DNA from: Echinarachnius parma
Lineage: Eukaryota; Echinodermata; Echinoidea; Clypeasteroida; Echinarachniidae
Assembly (NCBI GenBank): GCA_037951105.1
Contig: JBAMJV010007234.1
Span: forward strand, 1 to 64,000
Reading direction: 5' to 3'
Length of the DNA stretch: 64,000 nt
Shown: positions 11,476 to 23,164 of the stretch, piece after piece
Numbering within the stretch: position 1 is the stretch's first letter
Layout: each line of letters opens with the position of its first letter
Notes under the pieces: generated by a model
Seen by the model: the letters and a program-made list of their open reading frames with translations, nothing else
Told to the model about the DNA's origin: nothing
Database searches by the model: none
Program-made: the position numbers and the translations under genes

Positions 11476-11904
11476 CGTGACGTAATGGATTTTGAAGATC
11501 GTTCCATTATACTCGCTGATTATTTATATTTTTTTAAAATCAAATATGGGAAAAGTTAAAGGTTTCAAATTATTTATTTGTATGGAATGGTTTTCTAAAA
11601 TCATGATTTGAATTATCAAAGTAGTGCATTTCAACAATAAAGTCTTCTTTTAAAATATATGACTACCTATCAAATAAAAAGATCCTTACACCGAGGGTTC
11701 AATAAACCACCTGACCGATGTGTTCACACTGGACTCTTATCCCGAGTCTCTCCAAACGTATCTTCATACTTTCAAATAACTTGTTTTCTATGGCGCTACA
11801 TAATTATGATGATTATTATTATTAATCATTCTAATCATTCTAATCGAAGCCTGACGATAACCGGGAAAGGTCCTCCACAGGTCCTCCTGAAGCAAACCAC
11901 CAAA

Positions 11905-11955
11905 ATGTCACACACCAACTCGAGTCTGGACAACCACGAAATTACGGAACTGCGA
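11905..11955 (+). CDS. TMEM272-like protein, exon 1 (start)
   Basis: ATG at 11905 opens a short hydrophilic N-terminus, MSHTNSSLDNHEITELR, ending at a consensus donor GTAAGT (11956). The call rests mainly on the paralogous first exon at 50565. Both share a leader phrase (GTCCTCCACAGGTCCTCCTG here, GTCCTCCAGAGGTCCTCCTG there), the start ATGTCACAC, and the donor after a CGA/CAA codon. With this donor the exon ends in phase 0, but exon 2 needs one extra base. Either a donor four bases further on (GTATGT at 11960, adding V and the first base of S) is used, or a small exon lies in between. The first transmembrane segment is not in this exon. Confidence 0.65.
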
Positions 11956-12274
11956 GTAAGTATGTACCTCAAATTTTATAAATTGTTGTCTTCTATATGT
12001 ATTTAGTATGTACGGTTTATTTATTTGAATTTACCCTTTTCAGTTTCTGTTACGATTTTTTGAACAATTGATGTATTGGCTTTTACCAATATTCATGATG
12101 CAAATCAAGTCCATGGCCCCGTTGTAGAAATAGATACAATCGATTATACTCATTCTTTCAAATGTTAGATTCTTTTTGCAAAGTTGTGTCTCAATGTAGA
12201 CCCATTCCCCTAGGGTTGAAGAATAAGAGGCACACACATAGTATGAGTTTTCGGAGGCAAGTATAAGTCCTCAT

Positions 12275-13027
12275 CATGGGCGTCGATCACGGGAGAGGGG
12301 GGGGGGGGGGGATATATCCCCCAATATTTCAGGTGGGGGACGGTCTGTATTATTATCCTCCCAATAGTTCGGGTTCAAAAATGTATAATAACATTAAAAT
12401 AAAGGAGCATTGCCCCCTCTCATTCATAATGTAAAAGTTGATACTATTGTCTTCTTTAAACCACATTTTTGATAGTTCTAAACTGCCCAAATCCAAAATC
12501 TTCCGGATTAAGGTTATTTGACCCAGTCCCGTCCCTGTACTCATTGAATAGTTTTATTCAGGACTTCTCTCTATGCACACTTAAATTGAGCTAACTATAT
12601 AACTAACTATACAATAGTTAGCTGTATCTCCTATTTACATATAGACAACATCTTTATTTCTAGATATTACAAATCTCAAAGCTTCCGGGGGCTTCGCCCC
12701 CTGGACCCCCAATATGCTTCCCAATGTGCGTATCCCTTGACGGATTCTATTCAGGGTTCCATCAGGATGCTTGCAATCTATGTTTCTATCAGGCCAAAGT
12801 TTATCCATACTAGGACAAAGCCCTCCTCATAACATGATGCTTACAATATGCACTTAATAATCTTCCAATTTATAAACAGCTTAATCCAAAAGCTTTTAGG
12901 GTCCCCTATCCCTCCCCTCCCAGTCATAAAAACCCGGGCACGCTGCTGGGTTGTCGCTTCGCTCCCTCGCCACAGATAGTGAAATGACGTATCATCCCCC
13001 AATGGCGAGAAGAAATCGACGCCTATG
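12275..13027. mobile_element. hAT-like element with 8-bp TSD and known empty site
   Basis: The termini CATGGGCGTCGATCACG and AAATCGACGCCTATG are inverted (CATRGGCGTCGAT). The flanks are GTCCTCAT on both sides (12267-12274 and 13028-13035). The empty site is present in the local duplicates at about 16556-16570 and 17943-17957 (AAGTCCGCATGAATCC), confirming the boundaries. The 753-bp interior has G-runs and no transposase. The 8-bp duplication points to hAT-type integration. Confidence 0.8.
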
Positions 13028-13175
13028 GTCCTCATGAATCCTATAGTTCGGATCCCGAACTGTGTATGAATGGGGCATTGAAGTTCGCGCACATAACTTT
13101 CACAACATCATTTTGACAATATGAATATTGGTTTGTATAATGATTATAATACTAGTATATTCAGAATATTCTGTA

Positions 13176-14125
13176 CCTCCACCATCACCTCCACCTCCAC
13201 CTACACCTCTACCTCCACCTCTACCTCCACCTCTACCTCCACCTCTACCTCCACCTCCACCTCCAATTCTACCTCCACCTCCACATCCACCTCAACTTCC
13301 ACCTCCACTTATACCTCTACCTCCACCTCTACCTCCACCTCCACCTCTATAATACCAGTATATTCAGAATATTCTGTACCTCCACCTTAACCTCCATCTC
13401 CACCTACACCTCCACCTCTACCTCCACCTCTACCTTCACCCCCACCTCCACCTCCACCTCCACTTCTACCTCCACCTCCACCTCCACCTCCACCTCCACC
13501 TCAACTTCCACCTCCACTTATACCTCTACCTCCACCTCTACCTCCACATCCACCTCCACATCCACCTCCACTTCTACCTCCACCTCCACCTCCACTTCCA
13601 CCTTCACCTCCACCTCCACCTCTACCTCTACCTCCACCTCCATCTCCACCTCCACCTCCACCTCTACCTCTACCTCTACCTCTACCTCCACCTCCATCTC
13701 CACCTCCACTTCCACCTCCACTTCTACCTCCACCTCCACTTCTACCTCCACCTCCACCTCAACTTCCACCTCCACCTCTACCTCCACCTCTACCTCCACG
13801 TCCACCTCCACCTCCACCTCCACCTCCACCTCCACCTCAACTTTCACCTCCACCTCTACCTCCACCTCTACCTCCACCTCAAAAACACCTCCACTTCCAC
13901 CTCCACTTCTACCTCCACCTCCACCTCCACCTCTACCTTCACGTCCACCTCCACCTCCACCTTCACCTCCACCTCCACCTCCACCTCCACCTCCACCTCC
14001 ACCTCCACCTCCACCTTCACGTCCACCTCCACCTCAATGTCCACCTCCACCTCTACCTCTACCTCTACCTCTACCTTCACCTCCACCTCCACCTCCACCT
14101 CCACCTCTACCTCTACCTCAAACTT
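13176..14125. repeat. CCTCCA/CCTCTA hexamer array 1
   Basis: Almost continuous CCTCCA and CCTCTA units, with variants such as CTTCCA and CGTCCA. A small duplicate of the left border (CAGTATATTCAGAATATTCTG) lies at about 13356-13376. Reading frames here encode only Thr-Ser, Pro-Leu or, on the minus strand, Glu-Val repeats, so they are not genes. The minus strand is rich in GG pairs. Confidence 0.9.
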
Positions 14126-14213
14126 TACAAATTATTGGTCTTTCCTATTTATGTATAATGTACGGTTTATTTATTAGAATGTACCCTTTTCCGTTTCTGT
14201 TACGATTTTTGTT

Positions 14214-14735
14214 CTACCTCCACCTCCACCTCAACTTCCACCTCCACCTCTCCCTTCACGTCCACGTCCACCTCCACCTCCACCTCCACCTCTACTTCTA
14301 CCTCCACCTCTACCTCTACCTCTACCTCTACCTCTACCTCTACCTTCACCCCCACCTCCACCTCCACCTCCACTTCTACCTCCACCTCCACCTCCACCTC
14401 AACTTCCACCTCCACCTCAGCCTCTACCTCCACCTCTACCTCCATCTCCACCTCCACCTCTACCTCTACCTCTACCTCCACCTCCATCTCCACCTCCACC
14501 TCCATTTCTACCTCCACCTCCACCTCAACTTCCACCTCCACCTCTACCTTCACGTCCACCTCCACCTCCACCTCCACCTCCACCTCCACCTCTACTTTTA
14601 CCTCCACCTCCACTTCCACCTGAACTTCCACATCCTCCTCTACCTCTACCTCTACCTCTACCTCTACCTCTACCTCTACCTCTACCTCTACCTCTACCTC
14701 TACCTCTACCTCTGTCTCTACCTCTACCTCTAACT
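14214..14735. repeat. CCTCCA/CCTCTA hexamer array 2
   Basis: The same hexamers as array 1, separated from it by about 85 unique bases that resemble sequence at 12000 and 14750 (TGTACGGTTTATTTATT). The end of the array is a pure CCTCTA run, younger-looking than the mixed left part. Confidence 0.9.
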
Positions 14736-14879
14736 TTACAAATTGTTGGTCTTTCCTATTTATGTATAATGTACGGTTTATTTATTTGAATGTACTCTTT
14801 TCAGTTTCTGTTACGATTTTTTGAACAATTAATTTATTGCCTTTTACCAAAATGATGCAAATCAAAGTCAATTTAAGTC

Positions 14880-15036
14880 CATGGCCCCGTTGCAGAAAGA
14901 GATCTATACAATCGATTATACGTTACAATTAATTGTAAGTCACATCATGTGTTCTTCATGGACGAATCTGATTACAGTAATTACAATCAATCGTAACTTA
15001 CAATTGATTGTATCTCTTTCTGCAACGAGGCCCAGA
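14880..15036. mobile_element. Small foldback MITE
   Basis: ATGGCCCCGTTGCAGAAAGA at the left mirrors TCTTTCTGCAACGAGGCCCA at the right. The arms continue through TACAATCGATT and AATTGATTGTA. The single hairpin of about 157 bp has no coding capacity. The same left-arm phrase appears without the hairpin near 12113. Confidence 0.6.
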
Positions 15037-15059
15037 ACATATATTTCTAAAACTTTGGG

Positions 15060-15860
15060 TTTGCCTTCCCCTCCCATCCTCCTCCTCTCCCTCTCCCATC
15101 TCCTTACTCCTCCTCCACTTCCATCGTCATTCTCCTTCTATTCATCCTTTTGTTCCTAATCCCCCTCTGCTCTTCTTCATCTCCTCCATGTCCACTTAAT
15201 CCCTCCCCTGCCCTTCTCCTTCTCCTCCTCTTCCTCCTGGTCCCTCCTCTCCTGCTCTTCGCCTTCTCCTCCTCTTCCTCCTAGTCCCTCCTCTCATGCC
15301 CTTCTCCTTCTCCTCCTCTTCCTCCTAGTCCCTCCTCTCCTGCTCTTCGCCTTCTCCTCCTCTTCCTCCTAGTCCCTCCTCTCCTGCTCTTCGCCTTCTC
15401 CTCCTCTTCCTCCTAGTCCCTCCTCTCCTGCTCTTCGCCTTCTCCTCCTCTTCCTCCTAGTCCCTCCTCTCCTGCTCTTCGCCTTTTCCTCCTCTTCCTC
15501 CTAGTCCCTCCTCTCCTGCTCTTCGCCTTCTCCTCCTCTTCCTCCTAGTCCCTCCTCTCCTGCTCTTCGCCTTCTCATCCTCTTCCTCCTAGTCCCTCCT
15601 CTCATGCTCTTCGCCTTCTCCTCCTCTTCCTCCTAGTCCCTCCTCTCATGCCCTTCTCCTTCTCCTCCTCTTCCTCCTAGTCCCTCCTCTCCTGCCCTTT
15701 CCCTTCTCCTCCTCTTCCTCCTCGTCGCTCCTCCCATGCTCTTCTCCCTCGCCTCCTCTTCCTCCTAGTCTCTCATCTTCTCCCTAATCCTCCTCCTGCT
15801 CTCCTCTTTTTCATCTTCATATCCTTCTTCCCCTTCTGTTTCTTCTACCCTTCTTCCTTC
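15060..15860. repeat. Pyrimidine-rich tract with a 44-bp minisatellite
   Basis: From about 15206 to 15760 a 44-bp unit (containing CCTAGTCCCTCCTCTCCTGC and TCTTCGCCTTCTCC) repeats roughly twelve times with few changes. The flanks are similar C/T-rich sequence without clear periodicity. Nearly all purines are on the minus strand. Confidence 0.8.
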
Positions 15861-15937
15861 TTCTAGGCTATTGTATTCTTCCAACCCATCCTCCTACCCA
15901 TAATTCCACTGATATTCTGATCTTTATTTTGTTTGGT

Positions 15938-16101
15938 CTTCTTCTTCTTCTTCTTCTTCTTCTTCTTCTTCTTCTTCTTCTTCTTCTTCTTCTTCTTCTT
16001 CTTCTTCTTCTTCTTCTTCTTCTTCTTCTTCTTCTTCTTCTTCTTCTTCTTCTTCTTCTTCTTCTTCTTCTTCTTCTTCTTCTTCTTCTTCTTCTTCTTC
16101 T
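15938..16101. repeat. TTC triplet array 1
   Basis: About 54 uninterrupted TTC units (GAA on the minus strand). Homopurine-homopyrimidine mirror repeats of this length can form triplex DNA. The Leu, Phe or Arg homopolymer frames here are artefacts. Confidence 0.95.
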
Positions 16102-16706
16102 TGGAACCTCTACCTCTACCTCTACCTCACTTCTTCCTCGACATCTATCTCTACATCTACCTATACATCTACTCATGTAACAATGAACAATAGCTTCTTT
16201 TTTAGCGCTTCTGGTAATGTGTCCATCCAGACTTACAAGGATGCTTTGGTTACTAACATACCACCGCAACAGGTATTTCAAATGGTCGCATTGCAATCTA
16301 TTTGAATTCAAAGGAAGCGGTGGTGGGTGCAGTCAATCGCAGTTGCACTATGAGGGGTCATTCATCGAATTGACCACTCTTGTGCGTCCCACCTCCAAAC
16401 TCATTCTTTCAATTGATTTTCCGGAGACTCCTATAATTCCGTGCTCGTCCAGGACTTAGGTTCTTTTTGCAAAGTTGTGTCTCAATGTAGACCCATTCCC
16501 CTGGGGTTGAAGAATAAGAGGCACACACATAGAATGTGTTTTCGGAGGCAAGTACAAGTCCGCATGAATCCTATAGTTCAGATCCCGAACTGTGTATGAT
16601 TGGGGCATTGAATTTCGCGCACATAACTTTCAACACATCATTTTGACAAGATATATACTGATTAGTATAATGATTATAATACCAGTATATTCAGAATATT
16701 CTGTAC
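16102..16706. repeat. Unique spacer, duplicated at 17489-18092
   Basis: The spacer between arrays matches the sequence 1387 bp downstream almost base for base, including TTGGAACCTCTACC, CATGTAACAATGAACAAT and GGAGACTCCTATAATTCC. The 80-codon frames at 16217 and 17604 are nearly identical only because of this duplication and are not supported as a gene. The right half also matches 12166-12266 and 13036-13175. Confidence 0.8.
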
Positions 16707-17383
16707 CTCCACCTCCACCTCCACCTCCACCACCACTTCCACCTTCACCTCCACCTTCACCTCTACCCCTACCTCTTACACTACCTCTACCTCAACTCCT
16801 ACCCCTACCACTACCTCTAACTCTACATATACCTCTACCTCTGCCTCTATATCCACCTCCATATCCACCTCTACCTCCCTTCCATCTCTACCTCTACCTC
16901 TACCTCCGCCTCCACCTCCACCTCCGCCTCCACCTCTACCTCCACCTCTACATCTACCTCTACCTCTGCCTCTATATCCACCTCCATCTCCTCCTCCACC
17001 TCCATCTCCAACTCCACCTCTACCTCCACCTCTACCTCTACCTCTACATCCACCTCTTCCTCTACCTCTACCTCTTCTTCTACCTCTACCTCTACCTCCA
17101 CCTCTACCTCTACCTCTACCTCTACCTCTACCTCTACCTCTACCTCTACCTCCACCTCCACCTCCACCTCTAACACTACCTCTACCTGTACATCCACCTC
17201 TACCTCTAGCTCTACCTCTTCCTCTACCTCTACCTCCACCTCCACCTCTACCTCTACCTATACCTCTACCTCTACCTCTACCTCTACCTCCACCTCCACC
17301 TCCACCTCTAACACTACTTCTACCTCTTCCTCTACCTCTACCTCACTTCTATCTCTACCTGTACTTCTTCTTCTTTTTCTTCT
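16707..17383. repeat. CCTCTA/CCTCCA hexamer array 3
   Basis: Hexamer array with more variants (CCGCCT, TCTGCC, ATATCCACC) than arrays 1 and 2. A variant block around 16969-16990 (CTCTGCCTCTATATCCACC) recurs at about 18370, 18864 and 19443, showing block-wise duplication. Confidence 0.9.
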
Positions 17384-17389
17384 ACTTCC

Positions 17390-17489
17390 TCTTCTTCTTC
17401 TTCTTCTTCTTCTTCTTCTTCTTCTTCTTCTTCTTCTTCTTCTTCTTCTTCTTCTTCTTCTTCTTCTTCTTCTTCTTCTTCTTCTTCTT
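17390..17489. repeat. TTC triplet array 2
   Basis: About 33 TTC units preceded by a mixed CTT-rich lead-in. It is the counterpart of the array at 15938 in the 1387-bp duplication, and shorter. Confidence 0.9.
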
Positions 17490-18092
17490 GGAACCTCTAC
17501 CTCTACCTCTACCTCACTTCTTCCTCTACATCTATCTCTACATCTACCTATACATCTACTCATGTAACAATGAACAATTGCTTCTCTTTTAGCGCTTCTG
17601 ATAATGTGTCCATCCAGACTTACATGGATGCTTTGGTTACTAACATACCACCGCGACAGGTATTTTAAATGGTCGCATTGCAATCTATTTGAATTCAAAG
17701 GAAGCGGTGGTGGGTGCAGTCAATCGCAGTTGCACTATGAGGGGTCATTCATCGAATTGACCACTCTTGTGCGTCCCACCTCCAAACTCATTCTTTCAAT
17801 TGATTTTCCGGAGACTCCTATAATTCCGTGCTCGTCCAGGACTTAGGTTCTTTTTGCAAAGTTGTGTCTCAATGTAGACCCATTCCCCTGGGGTTGAAGA
17901 ATAAGAGGCACACACATAGAATGTGTTTTCGGAGGCAAGTACAAGTCCGCATGAATCCTATAGTTCAGATCCCGAACTGTGTATGATTGGGGCATTGAAT
18001 TTCGCGCACATAACTTTCAACACATCATTTTGACAAGATATATACTGATTTGTATAATGATTATAATACCAGTATATTCAGAATATTCTGTA
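17490..18092. repeat. Unique spacer, second copy
   Basis: Second copy of the 16102-16706 spacer. It ends at CCAGTATATTCAGAATATTC just before the longest hexamer array, the same border used by arrays 1 and 3. Confidence 0.8.
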
Positions 18093-21000
18093 CCTGTACC
18101 TCCACCTCCACCTCCACCTCCACCTCCACCTCCACCTCCACCTCCACCTCCACCTCCACCACCACTTCCACCTTCACCTCCACCTTCACCTCTACCTCTA
18201 CCTCTTACACTACCTCTACCTCAACTCCTACCCCTACCACTACCTCTAACTCTGCCTCTATATCCACCTCCATATCCACCTCTACGTCCCTTCCATCTCT
18301 ACCTCTACCTCTACCTCCACCTCCACCTCCGCCTCCACCTCTACCTCCACCTCTACATCTACCTCTACCTCTGCCTCTATATCCACCTCCATCTCCTCCT
18401 CAACCTCCATCTCCACCTCCACCTCTACCTCCACCTCTACCTCTACCTCTACATCCACCTCTTCCTCTACCTCTACCTCTTCTTCTACCTCTACCTCTAC
18501 CTCCACCTCCACCTCTACCTCTACCTCTACCTCTACCTCTACCTCCACCTCCACCTCCACCTCTAACACTACCTCTATCTCTACTTTTACCTCCACCTCT
18601 ACCTCTACCTCTACCTCTACCTCTACCTCCACCTCCACCTCCACCTCTACCTCTACCTCTACCTCTACCTCCACCTCCACCTCCACCTCTACCTCTACCT
18701 CCACCTCCACCTCCACCTCTAACACTTCCTCTATCTCTACTTTTACCTCTACCTCTTCCTCTACCTATACCTCTACCTCTACCTCTACCTCTACCTCCAC
18801 CTCCGCCTCCACCTCCACCTCCGCCTCCACCTCTACCTCCACCTCTACATCTACCTCTACCTCTGCCTCTATATCCACCTCCATCTCCTCCTCCACCTCC
18901 GTCTCCACCTCCACCTCTACCTCCACCTATACCTCTACATCAACCTCTTCCTCTACCTCTACCTCTTCTTCTACCTCTACCTCTACCTCCACCTCTACCT
19001 CTACCTCTACCTCCACCTCCACCTCCACCTCTAACACTACCTCTATCTCTACTTTTACCTCCACCTCTACCTCTTCTTCTACCTCTACCTCTACCTCTAC
19101 CTCTACCTCTACCTCTACCTCTACCTCCACCTCCACCTCTAACACTACCTCTATCTCTACTTTTACCTCCACCTCTACCTCTACCTCTACCTCTACCTCC
19201 ACCTCCACCTCCACCTCTACCTCTACCTCTACCTCCACCTCCACCTCCACCTCCACCTCTACCTCTACCTCCACCTCCACCTCCACCTCTAACACTTCCT
19301 CTATCTCTACTTTTACCTCCACCTCTACCTCTTCCTCTACCTCTACCTCTACCTCTACCTCTACCTCTACCTCTACCTCCACCTCCGCCTCCACCTCCAC
19401 CTCCGCCTCCACCTCTACCTCCACCTCTACATCTACCTCTACCTCTGCCTCTATATCCACCTCCATCTCCTCCTCCACCTCCGTCTCCACCTCCACCTCT
19501 ACCTCCACCTATACCTCTACCTCTACATCAACCTCTTCCTCTACCTCTACCTCTTCTTCTACCTCTACCTCCACCTCCACCTCTACCTCTACCTCTACCT
19601 CTACCTCTACCTCTACCTCTACCTCCACCTCCACCTCCACCTCTAACACTACCTCTATCTCTACTTTTACCTCCACCTCTACCCCTTCCTCTACCTCTAC
19701 CTCTACCTCTACCTCTACCTCTACCTCCACCTCCACCTCCACCTCCACCTCCACCTCTAACTCTACCTCTACCTCTACCTCTACCTCCACCTCTACCTCT
19801 TCCTCTACCTCTAACTCTACCTATACCTCTACCTCTACCTCTACCTCTACCCCTACCTCTTCCTTTTCCTCTTCCTCCACCTCCACCTCTACCTCCACCT
19901 CTAACACTACCTCTATTTCTACCTCTACCTCTACCTCTACCTCCACCTCCACCTCTACCTCTTCCTCTACCTCTACCTCTACCACCACCTCTACCTATTC
20001 CTCCACCTCTAACCATACCTCTACCTCTTCCTCTACCTCAACCTCCACTTCCACCTCTACCTCTACATCCACCTCTACCTCTTCCTCTACCTCTACCTCC
20101 TCCTCTTCCTCTACCTCCACCTTTACCTCTTCCTCTACCTCTACCTCTGCCTCTACCTCTACATCTACCTCTACTTCTACCTCTACCTCTACCTCTTCCT
20201 CTATCTCTACCTCTACCTCCACGTCCACTTCTACCTCTACCTCCACCTCCATCTCGACCTCCACCTCTAACACTACCTCTATCTCTACTTCTACCTCCAC
20301 CTCTACCTCTTCCTCTACCTCTACCTCCACCTCCACCTCTACCTCCACCTCCATCTCCACCTCCACCTCTAACACTACCTCTATCTCTTCATCTACCTCC
20401 ACCTCTACCTCTTCCGCTACCTCTACCTCTACCTTCACCTCTACCTCTTCCTCTACCTCTACCTCTACCTCTACCTCTACCTCTACCTCTACCTCTACCT
20501 CTTCCTCCACCTCCACCTCTACCTCCACCTCTAACACTACCTCTATCTCTACCTCTACCTCCACCTCTACCTCTTACTCTACCTCTACCTCCACCTCTAC
20601 CTCTTCCTCTACCTCTAACTCTACCTCTACCTCTTCATCTACCTCAACCTCCACCTCCACCTCTACTTCTACCTCCACCTCTACCTCTTCCTCTACCTCT
20701 ACCTCCACCTCCACCTCTACCTCTACCTCCACCTCCATCTCCACCTCCACCTCTAACCTACCTCTATCTCTACCTCTACCTCCACCTCCACCTCTACCTC
20801 TACCTCTTCCTCTACCTCTACCTCTACCTCTACCTCCACCTCCACCTCCACCTCCACCTCCACCTCTAACTCTACCTCTACCTCCACCTCTACCTCTTCC
20901 TCTACCTCTAACTCTACCTCTACCTCTACCTCTACCTCTACCTCTACCCCTACCTCTTCCTTTTCCTCTTCCTCCACCTCCACCTCTACCTCCACCTCTA

Positions 21001-21975
21001 ACACTACCTCTATCTCTACCTCTACCTCTACCTCTACCTCCACCTCTACCTCTTCCTCTACCTCTACCTCTACCACCACCTCTACCTATTCCTCCACCTC
21101 TAACTATACCTCTACCTCTTCCTCTACCTCAACCTCCACGTCCACCTCTACCTCTACATCCACCTCTACCTCTTCCTCTACCTCTACCTCCTCCTCTTCC
21201 TCTACCTCCACCTTTACCTCTTCCTCTACCTCTACCTCTGCCTCTACCTCTACCTCTACCTCTACTTCTACCTCTACCTCTACCTCTTCCTCTATCTCTA
21301 CCTCTACCTCCACGTCAACTTCTACCTCTACCTCCACCTCCATCTCGACCTCCACCTCTAACACTACCTCTATCTCTACTTCTACCTCCACCTCTACCTC
21401 TTCCTCTACCTCTACCTCCACCTCCACCTCTACCTCCACCTCCATCTCCACCTCCACCTCTAACACTACCTCTATCTATTCATCTACCTCCACCTCTACC
21501 TCTTCCTCTACCTCTACCTCTACCTTCACCTCTACCTCTTCCTCTACCTCTACCTCTACCTCTACCTCTACCTCTACCTCTACCTCTTCCTCCACCTCCA
21601 CTTCTACCTCCACCTCTAACACTACCTCTATCTCTACCTCTACCTCCACCTCTACCTCTTACTCTACCTCTACCTCCACCTCTACCTCTTCCTCTACCTC
21701 TAACTCTACCTCTACCTCTTCATCTACCTCAACCTCCACCTCCACCTCTACTTCTACCTCCACCTCTACCTCTTCCTCTACCTCTACCTCCACCTCCACC
21801 TCTACCTCTACCTCCACCTCCATCTCCACCTCCACCTCTAACACTACCTCTATCTCTACCTCTACCTCCACCTCCACCTCTACCTCTACCTCTTCCTCTA
21901 CCTCTACCTCTACATCTACGGTACCTCTACCTCTACCTTTACCTCCACCTCCACCTCCGCCTCTACCTCTACTTC
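18093..21975. repeat. Long hexamer array 4 (3.9 kb)
   Basis: The array is built of CCTCTA and CCTCCA units with dispersed variants that reveal larger duplications. The most obvious is about 1.09 kb: CTACCTATTCCTCCACC occurs at 19991 and 21082, and TCCTTTTCCTCTTCC at 19861 and 20958. The plus strand lacks stops in all frames over long distances, so very long Pro-Leu frames appear (to more than 900 codons). They are read-throughs of the hexamer and not proteins. Confidence 0.95.
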
Positions 21976-22111
21976 TACCGTGCGACCGCATAAAATCGCC
22001 ACCGCGATTACGATGACAATTTTCAACCTTGCGTCCTTCAAACTACTCCTTCTCAAAAAATACTCGCAAAGAACACACGAGAATCGCACACATACAACTT
22101 GAGAACATTAG

Positions 22112-22355
22112 CTTTCAAACTGTGTGTTTGGTCCGTATCGTAAAGACGATCCTACTGCGCACTGCGCTACCGAAAATGGTCTACATTGCGCAGGACAACA
22201 AGGAGAACTTTACGTTTGGGGCGACGGGGCAGAAACTGCAAAACAAGCTTTCGATTCTTTGCTATCGTGCGTAATAACCCGTGCGGATTTTAAAGCCACT
22301 TGGAAAATGGGAAGTTTAAAAGTTACTTATTCAGTACCAACTATTCGCCCGACTG
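22112..22355 (+). other. Possible exon of unknown function
   Basis: After a TTAG at 22108-22111 an open frame encodes a complex, non-repetitive peptide: NCVFGPYRKDD, ENGLHCAGQQGELYVWGDG, ETAKQAFDSLLSCVITR, KMGSLKVTYSVPTIRPTG. A good donor GTGAGT lies at 22356, leaving phase 1. The frame also continues past the donor to 22462 with a lysine-rich stretch (TEKKGRRLKPKQNAMLKK), so it could instead be a fragment of an unspliced mobile-element gene. The acceptor has a poor pyrimidine tract. The phases (0 in, 1 out) would fit between exons 1 and 2 of the TMEM272-like gene, but that family as I know it has no such domain. I do not recognise the peptide. Confidence 0.35.
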
Positions 22356-22462
22356 GTGAGTGTGTTAGTACGGAGAAAAAAGGGCGGCGGTTGAAACCCA
22401 AACAAAATGCAATGTTAAAAAAGTCGCTGCATAATCCCACGGCCCATAGACATTGCACGTAA

Positions 22463-23160
22463 AATTGATCAAGGAAAGGCACAAATTACAACTTTCGGGC
22501 GAAATGAAATTGTTCTAAATAAGTTATGACTATGGCAATGACAACTATACCGTGTCAATCTGTAGAATTTGCTACGTCTAGTTTTACAGATGACATCATC
22601 TAAATATATTTTTAAATACATCTAAACACAATCGAAACTTACTACTTAATAGGTCTTTCTGCACTGGCTTAACTCCATAAGTATATCGGTAGTTGCGCGC
22701 CCCAGAATGCATAATGCATACGGTCGCTTACTAGTGCTATAGCTATAACATGTGTAATACATTATAACACATAAAGAGAGAAAGAAAAATTCCCCTGCGC
22801 GCACTGGCCTTTGTTATTGCGCAATTACACGCGTCAGGGCGCTACTAACGCGCTAATATACGCGATATCCTCCAAGCTGATTGGTGATTATTTTCATCAT
22901 TTTTGATCGCGCATAGTAATCGCGCGATCTTGACCAACAATTTGAATAATATAGATGCGTCCTGGCCTCATTCGACTCAATACAAACGGAGTTGATTGGC
23001 GTCACTTGTGTGGCCATGTTGTGAACCGAGTGATAATTCTTTTACTGCACGTACCAGTGGGGTTACATTTGGACTTGTGCAACATTTCGGGCGACGCTCG
23101 TTCGTTGAGGTTTTCAATTTGTTTTATGGCCAAAATTAGTATTTGATTCAAATTTTCAGT
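22463..23160. other. Unassigned intronic sequence
   Basis: AT-rich with local CGCG clusters (22796-22930, for example GCGCGCACTGG and TACGCGATATCC). No coding or repeat boundary was recognised. Confidence 0.4.
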
Positions 23161-23164
23161 GAAT

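Noticed and set aside
16217..17846. Identical 80-codon frames at 16217 and 17604
   Set aside because: Identity reflects the 1387-bp duplication. There is no start context, no domain and no splice evidence.
18050..20869. 939-codon plus-strand frame and many other long frames in the arrays
   Set aside because: They are translations of CCTCTA/CCTCCA or TTC repeats (Pro-Leu, Leu-Tyr, Ser-Thr, Glu-Val, Arg or Phe runs) with no stops by composition.
18093..21975. Telomeric or subtelomeric repeat
   Set aside because: The minus-strand TAGAGG/TGGAGG units resemble but do not match TTAGGG, and the array lies inside an intron flanked by unique DNA.
22108..22355. Firm assignment of the unknown exon to the TMEM272-like gene
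   Set aside because: Only the phases fit. The acceptor is weak, the frame runs on past the donor, and the family lacks such a domain.
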